Source: LMUY01 sp964657445 (GTDB lineage: Bacteria > Pseudomonadota > Alphaproteobacteria > Acetobacterales > Acetobacteraceae). From it: a stretch of 5,072 bases of DNA. The notes under the pieces were generated by a model. That model worked only from the letters and a program-made list of their open reading frames with translations, searched no databases and had not been told where the DNA came from. The stretch is from the NCBI GenBank assembly GCA_964657445.1, contig CAZZVB010000266.1, positions 1 to 5,072 of the forward strand. The letters are read 5' to 3'. Positions 1-5,072 of the stretch are shown in pieces (the first letter of the stretch is position 1; each line of letters opens with the position of its first letter). A program made the position numbers and the translations under genes.

Positions 1-843
1 CACCTCCGCCCCCGCAAGCTGCGCGTGACGGAGGTCGAGACCTGGTTGCGCGACCCGTACGCGATCTATGCCAGGCACATCCTGAAGCTGAAGGCGCTGG
101 ACCCGCTGGAGCAGCCGGCTGACGCAGCCGATTACGGCAACGTCGTGCATGACGCGATCCACGCCTTTCTGCGCGAGATCGGCACCAGCTTTCCGCCGAA
201 CGCGGAGGAGCGGCTGGTCGCCGCCACCGACAAGGTGCTGGACGCCAAGAACCTGCGGCCCGCTCTTGCCGCCTGGTGGCGCCCCCGCCTGCGCCGCATC
301 GCCGCCTGGGTCGCGGAGGCGGAGCGTGACCGCCGCGCCGCCGGCGGCATTGCCGGGATCGTGTCCGAGCAGGCAGGCGAGTGGCTGGTACCCGGCGTCC
401 CGCCCTTCACCATCAACGGCCGGGCCGACCGGATTGAGCGCCGGGCCGACGGCCGCCTGGCCATCCTGGACTACAAGACCGGGACGCCGCCCACCGCTAA
501 AGACGTTGAAGCCGGCCTGGCGCCGCAGCTGCCGCTGGAGGCTGCGATGGCGGCCGATGGTGGCTTCGGGCCGGACGCCGCGGGCGAAACCAGCGAACTC
601 GCCTACTGGCACCTGACCGGCGGCTTCGTGCCCGGCCAGGCCAAGACCCTGTTCAAGACCGATGCCGATGTCGCCGATGTCGTAGCGACGGCCCGGCAAA
701 AGCTCGCCGAGCTGATCACGGCGTTCGACGATCCAAACCATCCCTATCTGTCGCAACCCCACCCTGGGCAGGCGCCGCGCTTCTCCGACTACAGCCAGCT
801 TGCCCGCGTCGGCGAGTGGTCCGCGCTGGAGGATGAGGGTTGA
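1..843 (+). CDS. addB: AddB, C-terminal nuclease part (5' end outside window)
   Basis: This is the AddB subunit of the AddAB helicase-nuclease, which resects DNA double-strand ends in the cytoplasm so that RecA can load. The frame is open from base 1 (HLRPRKLRVTEVETWLRDPY), so the GTG at 25 is an internal Val codon and the true start is upstream. About 280 codons are visible; the alphaproteobacterial family is roughly 1000 residues from memory, so the helicase-like part is missing. Nuclease motifs, numbered from window codon 1: YGNVVHDAIHAFL with His50, GRADRIE with Asp143, LAILDYKTG with Asp157 and Lys159, and APQLPLEA with Gln176. This order is that of the PD-(D/E)XK (RecB-type) nuclease fold. 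The visible part has no cysteine, so the iron-sulfur ligands known at the C-terminus of Firmicutes AddB are absent. The stop overlaps the addA start by 4 bases. The family assignment is firm. Confidence 0.95.
   Translation, partial: HLRPRKLRVTEVETWLRDPYAIYARHILKLKALDPLEQPADAADYGNVVHDAIHAFLREIGTSFPPNAEERLVAATDKVLDAKNLRPALAAWWRPRLRRIAAWVAEAERDRRAAGGIAGIVSEQAGEWLVPGVPPFTINGRADRIERRADGRLAILDYKTGTPPTAKDVEAGLAPQLPLEAAMAADGGFGPDAAGETSELAYWHLTGGFVPGQAKTLFKTDADVADVVATARQKLAELITAFDDPNHPYLSQPHPGQAPRFSDYSQLARVGEWSALEDEG
828..842 (+). promoter_or_regulatory. Ribosome binding site and TTG start of addA
   Basis: GGAGG at 828-832 lies 7 bases before the TTG at 840-842, which is optimal spacing. The TTG overlaps the addB stop codon (TTGA, 840-843). 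A second purine stretch, GAGGG at 835-839, could instead serve the in-frame GTG at 849-851. The ATG at 833 is in another frame and cannot start AddA. I prefer the TTG because of the spacing and the overlap, but the GTG, which would shorten the protein by 3 residues, cannot be excluded. Confidence 0.6.
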
Positions 844-3800
844 ACGCCGTGACGAACACCGCCTCCGACCGTGCCAAAGCACGCCAGCTCGAGGCATCTG
901 ACCCGGCCGTTTCGGCTTTCGTCGCCGCCTCCGCCGGGTCGGGTAAGACGAAGCTGCTGATCGACCGGCTGCTGCGCCTGATGCTGAAGGGTGCCGACCC
1001 GGCGCGCATCCTGTGCCTCACCTTCACCAAGGCGGCCGCCGCCGAGATGGCGCTGCGCCTGCAGAAGATCCTCGGTGACTGGGTCACCCGGGATGACCCG
1101 GGGCTGCAAACGGCGCTGAAGGAACTGCGGATCACCCCGACCGCCGACGCGATGGCGCAAGCGCGCGCCTTGTTCGCCCAGGTGCTGGATCTGCCGGGCG
1201 GCATGCGCATCAGCACCATCCACGCCTTCTGCCAAAGCCTGCTGCGGCGCTTTCCGCTGGAAGCCGCACTCGCCCCGCACTTCCGCCTGCTGGAGGACGC
1301 AGACGGCCGGGCCGAACTGGCCGCCGCGCGGGAAGGCGCCATGGCCGGCGCCGACGCCGATGCGCTCGCCACCATCGCCGGGCTGGTGAAGGATGAGGGC
1401 TTCGGTGCGCTGGTCGCCGAGTTGCAGCAGCACAGCGAAATGTTGGCGGCATTTATGAACCGCCCGCTCCCCGCCCGGCTCGGCCGCGTGCAGCGCGCCC
1501 TGGGCGTTCGCGGTACGGATGAGGAGATGGTGCAGGCCGCCGTCACCTGGCCGGACGGCAAGCTTCGAGACCTTCTGCGCCAGATGCAGTCCAAGGGAAC
1601 GGACACCGAAAAACCCATGGCCGGCGAGATGCTGGATTGGCTTGGCCTTCCGCCCGGGGACCGTGCCGAACACTGGGAGGCATGGCTCAAGCTGTGGCTG
1701 ACGCAGGAGGGCGAACCCCGCAAGGCCGGCGCCTTCTGCAAGGGCAAGTGGTCGAAAGCGGACCCGGCGATTGCCGAAACCTTCCTGGCCGAGGCCGCGC
1801 GCGTCCACGCGGTCGAGGACGACCGCCGCGCCCTGAAAGTGGCCGCCGTCACGCACGCGCTGCTGACCTTGGCCGAACCGGTGCTGGCGGGGTTGGAGCG
1901 CCGCAAGCAGCTCGCCGGGTTTCTGGACTACGGCGACCTGATCAGGCGGACCTCTGCCCTGCTGCGCGACCCGGGGACGGCATGGGTGATGTTCAAGCTG
2001 GACGGCGGGCTGGACCACCTGCTGCTGGATGAGGTGCAGGACACCGCCCCTGACCAGTGGCGGATTGCCGGCGCGCTCACCGAGGAGTTCTTCGCCGGGA
2101 AGGGCGCCAGCGACGCCGTGCGAACGGTGTTCGCGGTGGGCGACCGCAAGCAGTCCATTTACTCCTTCCAGGGCGCAGACCCGGCGGAGTTCGACCGGTG
2201 GCGCGGTCTGATACGCGGGTCCGTGGAGTCGGCCGGCGGGCAGTTCCGGTCCACCGATTTGGACGTGTCGTTCCGTTCGACGCCGCCTGTGCTGGCCCTG
2301 GTTGACGCGGTGTTCGCTGATCCGCTTGCGGCCGCCGGAGTCGTCCAAGCAGGCGGCACGCTCCGCCACCAGCCGCATCGTGCCGGCCAGGCTGGCCGGG
2401 TCGAGCTATGGCCGCTGGTCCCCCGCCCGCAGGCCGATGCGCCCGCGCCCTGGGCAGTGCACGACCGCAACCAGGACGTGACGACGGCGCCACAACGCCT
2501 GGCCGATGCCCTGGCGCACTGGATCACCGCCCAGATCGGCCGCGCCATGCTACCCAGCCGTGGCCGGCCGGTCGAGGCGGGCGACGTGCTGATCCTGGTC
2601 CGCCGGCGTGACGATTTCGCCCGCGCGCTCGTCCGCAAGCTCAAGGGGCTTGGCGTCGCGGTCGCCGGGTTGGACCGGCTGTATCTGACCGATCAGCCTG
2701 CCGTGCAGGATATGCTGGCGCTGTGCGACACGCTGCTGCTGCCGGAGGACGACCTTTCACTGGCCTGCGTTCTGACCAGCCCGCTGGGTGAACTGACCGA
2801 TGACGACCTCATGGCGCTGGCGATCGATCGCACCGGATCACTGTGGGACGCGCTGCGGCAGCGCCGGGAAGAACGGCCCGCCTGGGCCCGCGCTGCCAAC
2901 TTCCTCGAGGCGCTGTTTGCCCGCGTCGATTACATCAGCCCCCATGCTTTGCTGGTCGAGGCGCTTGGCCCGCTTGGCGGCCGGGCACGGCTGTTGAGGC
3001 GGCTCGGGCCGGAAGCTGCGGAACCGATCGACGAGTTGGTCGGCGCCAGCCTCGCCTTCGCGCGCGCGCATCCGCCCTCGCTGCAGGGTTTCGTGCACTG
3101 GCTCCGCCAGTCCGGCGCGGAGGTGAAGCGTCAGGCGGAGGAAGCCGGCCGGACAGTGCGGGTGATGACGGTCCACGGGGCCAAGGGTCTGCAAGCGCCG
3201 CTGGTGATCCTGCCAGACACCACCGCGCTGCCGCCCGACCATGGCGGGCTGGTTTGGGATGGCGACTGCCCGATCTGGTCTCCGATCGCCAAGCTGCGCT
3301 GCACCGCGGTCGATCGGCTGCGCGCGGCGGCCAAGCAGGCCCGGATGGCCGAATATAACCGGCTGCTCTACGTGGCGCTCACTCGGGCCGAAGACCGGCT
3401 GCTGATCTGCGGCTGGGAAACCAAGTCGGCGGTGCCGGACGAAAGCTGGTACGCCGCAGTGAAACGCGGCATGGCGGTGCTGGGCGCACGGGAAGCGCCG
3501 CTCGACGATGTCGGCGGCGGCTGGGATGGTGCGATGCTTGTGCACGAGACGGAGCAGCGGGCCGAAGTGCCGGCAGCGAGGCAGGGCGCCGCGGTGAGCC
3601 ACGCGCCGCTGCCCGGCTGGGCCGGATCGCCGCCGGATTGGCTACCCTCCAGCGCGCCCGAGGAACCGGCCCGCCCGACCCCGATCGCGCCGAGCCGGCC
3701 AGCCGATGCCTGGCTCGGCCCTGCGCCCGCCGCGGTCTCGCCATTGGAAGGCAGCGGCCAGGCGATGGAACGCGGCGCGCTGATCCACCAGCTGCTGCAG

Positions 3801-4298
3801 CACGCGCCGGTGCTGCCGCAAGCGGAGCGCGACAGCCTGATCGCCGCCTACCTGCAATCGGCCGGCGCTTTGCCCGATATCGCGTCGGAGGTGTGCGCCA
3901 TTCTCGACCACCCCGCACTCGCCCCGGTCTTCGGCCCGCTCGGCCGCCCCGAACAGCCGCTGACCGGCGTGGTGGACGGCGCAGTCGTCTCCGGCCTGGT
4001 GGACCGGCTGGCCGTGTTGCCGGACCAGGTGCTGATCGTGGACTTCAAGACCAACCGGATCGCGCCCGCGACGGCCGAAGCGACCCCGGTCATGTATCTG
4101 CGCCAGATGGCGGCCTACCGGGCGGTGCTGCGGGCTATCTACCCGGACCGCCCGGTGCGCTGCAGCCTGGTCTGGACCCGGACGGCCGCTGTCATGGAGT
4201 TGCCGGAGCACCTGCTGAACGGGCATGCGCCCGGTCAGCTTGATCCCCCTATTCACAACGCCCATTTACTGGGCCGTAGCGCTGGAGATGTCGCATGA
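840..4298 (+). CDS. addA: AddA, double-strand break repair helicase-nuclease
   Basis: AddA is the ATP-driven 3'-5' motor and one of the two nucleases of the AddAB complex. At 1152 residues it is of normal length for the family. UvrD/Rep superfamily 1 motifs appear in order: Walker A ASAGSGKT at 30-37, motif Ia LTFTKAAAAEM at 60-70, ISTIHAFCQSLLRRFP at 124-139, Walker B DEVQDT at 397-402, motif III GDRKQSIYSFQGADP starting at 434, motif IV SFRS at 477-480, motif V VMTVHGAKGLQAP starting at 775, and motif VI YNRLLYVALTRAEDRL at 839-854. A Pro/Ala-rich linker (about 920-970) leads to the nuclease domain, with His983, GLVDRL (Asp1055), VDFKTNR (Asp1068, Lys1070) and YLRQMAAY (Gln1089). All expected catalytic residues are present, so it should be active. 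It overlaps addB at its start and trxA at its end by 4 bases each. The start codon is TTG. Confidence 0.97.
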   Translation: MNAVTNTASDRAKARQLEASDPAVSAFVAASAGSGKTKLLIDRLLRLMLKGADPARILCLTFTKAAAAEMALRLQKILGDWVTRDDPGLQTALKELRITPTADAMAQARALFAQVLDLPGGMRISTIHAFCQSLLRRFPLEAALAPHFRLLEDADGRAELAAAREGAMAGADADALATIAGLVKDEGFGALVAELQQHSEMLAAFMNRPLPARLGRVQRALGVRGTDEEMVQAAVTWPDGKLRDLLRQMQSKGTDTEKPMAGEMLDWLGLPPGDRAEHWEAWLKLWLTQEGEPRKAGAFCKGKWSKADPAIAETFLAEAARVHAVEDDRRALKVAAVTHALLTLAEPVLAGLERRKQLAGFLDYGDLIRRTSALLRDPGTAWVMFKLDGGLDHLLLDEVQDTAPDQWRIAGALTEEFFAGKGASDAVRTVFAVGDRKQSIYSFQGADPAEFDRWRGLIRGSVESAGGQFRSTDLDVSFRSTPPVLALVDAVFADPLAAAGVVQAGGTLRHQPHRAGQAGRVELWPLVPRPQADAPAPWAVHDRNQDVTTAPQRLADALAHWITAQIGRAMLPSRGRPVEAGDVLILVRRRDDFARALVRKLKGLGVAVAGLDRLYLTDQPAVQDMLALCDTLLLPEDDLSLACVLTSPLGELTDDDLMALAIDRTGSLWDALRQRREERPAWARAANFLEALFARVDYISPHALLVEALGPLGGRARLLRRLGPEAAEPIDELVGASLAFARAHPPSLQGFVHWLRQSGAEVKRQAEEAGRTVRVMTVHGAKGLQAPLVILPDTTALPPDHGGLVWDGDCPIWSPIAKLRCTAVDRLRAAAKQARMAEYNRLLYVALTRAEDRLLICGWETKSAVPDESWYAAVKRGMAVLGAREAPLDDVGGGWDGAMLVHETEQRAEVPAARQGAAVSHAPLPGWAGSPPDWLPSSAPEEPARPTPIAPSRPADAWLGPAPAAVSPLEGSGQAMERGALIHQLLQHAPVLPQAERDSLIAAYLQSAGALPDIASEVCAILDHPALAPVFGPLGRPEQPLTGVVDGAVVSGLVDRLAVLPDQVLIVDFKTNRIAPATAEATPVMYLRQMAAYRAVLRAIYPDRPVRCSLVWTRTAAVMELPEHLLNGHAPGQLDPPIHNAHLLGRSAGDVA
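4284..4297 (+). promoter_or_regulatory. Ribosome binding site of trxA inside the addA 3' end
   Basis: GGAGA at 4284-4288 sits 6 bases before the ATG at 4295-4297. The site lies within the last codons of addA, and the start codon overlaps the addA stop as ATGA. This arrangement supports translational coupling and fixes the trxA start. Confidence 0.7.
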
Positions 4299-4621
4299 GT
4301 GAGAACACGGTCGCCGTCAGTGACGCGACGTTCAAGACGGACGTGCTGGACGCCAAAGGTCCGGTGCTGGTGGATTTCTGGGCCGAGTGGTGCGGCCCCT
4401 GCAAAATGATCGGTCCGGCGCTCGAGGAGATCGCGGCCGAACTGAAGGGCCAGGTCACCGTAGCCAAGGTGAACATCGACGAAAACCCGATGACGCCGAC
4501 GAATTACGCGGTGCGCGGTATCCCGACGCTGATCCTATTCAAGGATGGAAAACCCGCCGAAACCCAGGTCGGCGCCATGCCGAAGAGCCAGCTCAAGGCG
4601 TGGATCCAGAAGTCGCTATAG
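4295..4621 (+). CDS. trxA: Thioredoxin 1-type protein
   Basis: This is a complete 108-residue cytoplasmic thioredoxin, a dithiol reductant that is recharged by thioredoxin reductase and NADPH. It matches the length of classical TrxA. The active site is WCGPC at 32-36 (Cys33, Cys36). Other hallmarks are the buried Asp27 in VDFWAEW, Pro41, the cis-proline in GIPT (Pro77), FKDGK around Gly85 and VGAMPKSQL near the C-terminus. There is no signal peptide or membrane segment. The ATG overlaps the addA stop, so it is probably read from the same message. Thioredoxin is also needed for ribonucleotide reductase and many other enzymes, so an additional promoter would be expected, but no clear one is visible. 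A link to repair is suggested only by gene order. Confidence 0.97.
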   Translation: MSENTVAVSDATFKTDVLDAKGPVLVDFWAEWCGPCKMIGPALEEIAAELKGQVTVAKVNIDENPMTPTNYAVRGIPTLILFKDGKPAETQVGAMPKSQLKAWIQKSL

Positions 4622-4650
4622 GTCTGAATTCCTCGTCGCGACTCGACTAT

Positions 4651-4687
4651 CCAGGGTCACCCGTTCGGTTCTTCCGGGTGACCCTGG
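4651..4687 (+). terminator. Strong hairpin after trxA, likely operon terminator
   Basis: Perfect 13-bp arms CCAGGGTCACCCG (4651-4663) and CGGGTGACCCTGG (4675-4687) enclose an 11-base loop. The hairpin starts 30 bases after the trxA stop. The following bases, CTTGCTTACC, are only weakly T-rich, so it is not a textbook intrinsic terminator. It could instead stabilise the 3' end of the message or act in both directions between the convergent genes. The structure itself is certain; its function is inferred. Confidence 0.6.
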
Positions 4688-4702
4688 CTTGCTTACCGGG
4701 CG

Positions 4703-4731
4703 TCGCAACAAGCACGCCGACTGCGGCGCGC
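4703..4731 (-). terminator. Putative terminator of the entericidin-like gene
   Basis: Read on the minus strand, GCGCGCCG and CGGCGTGC pair over 8 positions around a CAGT loop (4712-4731), with one G-U pair. TTGTTGCGA follows at once (4711 down to 4703). On the plus strand the same position is an A-C mismatch, so the hairpin favours the minus-strand transcript. It begins 18 bases beyond the stop of the entericidin-like gene. The T-rich part is short, so termination efficiency is uncertain. Confidence 0.45.
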
Positions 4732-4748
4732 GTCCCAGCCAAACTCGG

Positions 4749-4955
4749 TTAGAGGCCGCTCTTCACATCGTTGGCGCCGCGGGTCACGGCGTTGCCGGTT
4801 GCAGACACATCCCGGCCGACGCCGGCGGTGGTGTTGCAGCCACTCAGGGCGATAACCGCGGCCATGGCGGCGGCAAGGCCGAGCAGGCCAAACCGGCTGA
4901 CATTGTTGGAGTCGGCTTTCACGGCCTGGGTTCGGGATTGATTGCGAGACTTCAT
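4749..4955 (-). CDS. Entericidin A/B family small lipoprotein
   Basis: The product is a 68-residue putative lipoprotein. An N-terminal segment rich in Lys, Arg, Ser and Asn (1-21) precedes a hydrophobic stretch, FGLLGLAAAMAAVIAL, and a lipobox ALSGC with Cys40 as the predicted lipidation site. The mature part, CNTTAGVGRDVSATGNAV, closely resembles E. coli EcnB (CNTTRGVGEDISDGGNAI, from memory). In enterobacteria, EcnA and EcnB are envelope lipoproteins described as an antidote/toxin pair; single copies are common in proteobacteria and their function is unclear. I chose the ATG at 4955 because AGGTGG stands 5 bases upstream. A GTG at 4964 would add MAR but overlaps that site. A later GTG (4922) would give a more usual 29-residue signal peptide but lacks a good site. 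No second entericidin is seen beside it. Confidence 0.85.
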   Translation of the reverse strand: MKSRNQSRTQAVKADSNNVSRFGLLGLAAAMAAVIALSGCNTTAGVGRDVSATGNAVTRGANDVKSGL

Positions 4956-4960
4956 TCGAG

Positions 4961-4966
4961 CCACCT
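4961..4966 (-). promoter_or_regulatory. Ribosome binding site of the entericidin-like gene
   Basis: AGGTGG on the minus strand, one base off AGGAGG, lies 5 bases before the ATG at 4955. It decides the start, because the alternative GTG at 4964 falls inside this motif. Confidence 0.6.
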
Positions 4967-4974
4967 TTGTTGCA

Positions 4975-5066
4975 GTTCGAGAACGCGCATCCGCGTATCC
5001 GGTTGCAACGGTCGTGGTCAGTGTCCCGGCGCGCCGATCTGCCGATCCGGCCTGGCTTTCTCGAAC
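4975..5066. repeat. Separated 9-bp inverted repeat in the entericidin leader
   Basis: GTTCGAGAA at 4975-4983 and TTCTCGAAC at 5058-5066 are exact reverse complements 74 bases apart. The inner part also holds the 8-bp palindrome GTTGCAAC (5002-5009) and a GCCGATC direct repeat (5033-5039 and 5041-5047). These could be operator-like sites upstream of the minus-strand gene, but short repeats of this size also arise by chance. I see no convincing -35/-10 pair here. Confidence 0.3.
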
Positions 5067-5072
5067 GCCTCC
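5018..5072 (-). CDS. Possible C-terminal tail of a gene entering from the right
   Basis: On the minus strand from 5071, 17 codons read EAFEKARPDRQIGAPGH and end at TGA (5020-5018). In this frame 14 of 17 third positions are G or C, against 9 and 12 in the other two minus frames, which suits a coding end in this GC-rich genome. If real, it ends 62 bases before the entericidin start, leaving room for a promoter. The fragment is too short to name a family. It could equally be non-coding leader. Confidence 0.3.
   Translation of the reverse strand, partial: EAFEKARPDRQIGAPGH

Noticed and set aside
25..27. GTG as the start of the AddB reading frame
   Set aside because: The frame is open to base 1 and the upstream residues fit the AddB family, so this is an internal Val codon of a gene cut by the window edge.
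397..402. Reading the AddA variants DEVQDT (residues 397-402) and HGAKGLQAP (motif V) as signs of an inactive helicase (positions given as residues)
   Set aside because: The third position of the DExQDT box varies within this superfamily, and Gln after AKGL is, as I recall, common in alphaproteobacterial AddA. All catalytic residues are present.
789..2378. 529-codon open frame on the minus strand opposite addA
   Set aside because: It lies fully opposite conserved AddA motifs, its translation is low-complexity and rich in Arg, Gln and Gly, and it shows no domain. Long antisense frames are expected in GC-rich genes.
2838..3642. Other long frames opposite or overlapping addA, including 254 and 207 codons on the minus strand and 201 codons on the plus strand
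   Set aside because: All shadow the addA frame, have Arg/Pro/Ala-rich translations and show no family resemblance.
4366..4373. E. coli Chi octamer GCTGGTGG inside trxA, with minus-strand copies at 2366-2373 and 3785-3792 in addA
   Set aside because: It is tempting next to addAB, but Chi sequences differ between lineages. The word arises easily from Leu-Val and similar codons in GC-rich genes, and three copies here are no evidence of function.
4635..4642. Palindrome GTCGCGAC after trxA
   Set aside because: It does not extend beyond 8 bases, has no partner element, and is expected by chance in GC-rich DNA.

Overview
The window is GC-rich, densely packed DNA with strong G/C preference at third codon positions. 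Its protein signatures point to an alphaproteobacterium. Both recombination subunits look like the alphaproteobacterial forms of AddA and AddB, and the addB-addA-trxA order is a familiar one in that class. The order or family cannot be fixed from this sequence; a Rhodospirillales/Acetobacterales-type organism is only a guess.

Layout: bases 1-4621 are a tight plus-strand operon. It starts with the C-terminal nuclease part of AddB, whose beginning lies left of the window. A complete AddA helicase-nuclease of 1152 residues follows, then a complete 108-residue thioredoxin. Both junctions are 4-base stop/start overlaps (TTGA at addB/addA, ATGA at addA/trxA), which suggests translational coupling. 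AddA and AddB together form the helicase-nuclease that processes DNA double-strand ends for RecA-dependent repair, the role RecBCD plays in E. coli. Each subunit shows its own PD-(D/E)XK nuclease motifs. Thioredoxin is a general dithiol reductant, and a specific partnership with AddAB is not shown here.

Bases 4622-4748 lie between convergent genes and hold two hairpins. The one near trxA has a perfect 13-bp stem. The other pairs better in the minus-strand transcript and is followed there by a short T-rich stretch, so it is a likely terminator for the gene on the right.

Bases 4749-4955 (minus strand) encode a small entericidin-family lipoprotein of 68 residues, with a good ribosome binding site. 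The last 117 bases hold its leader, and possibly the last 17 codons of another minus-strand gene entering from the right edge.

I found no RNA genes, CRISPR array, insertion sequence, attachment site or origin. The window looks mostly like ordinary core genome. The points worth a second look are the cysteine-free AddB C-terminus, the thioredoxin coupling, the lone entericidin and the structured convergent spacer.
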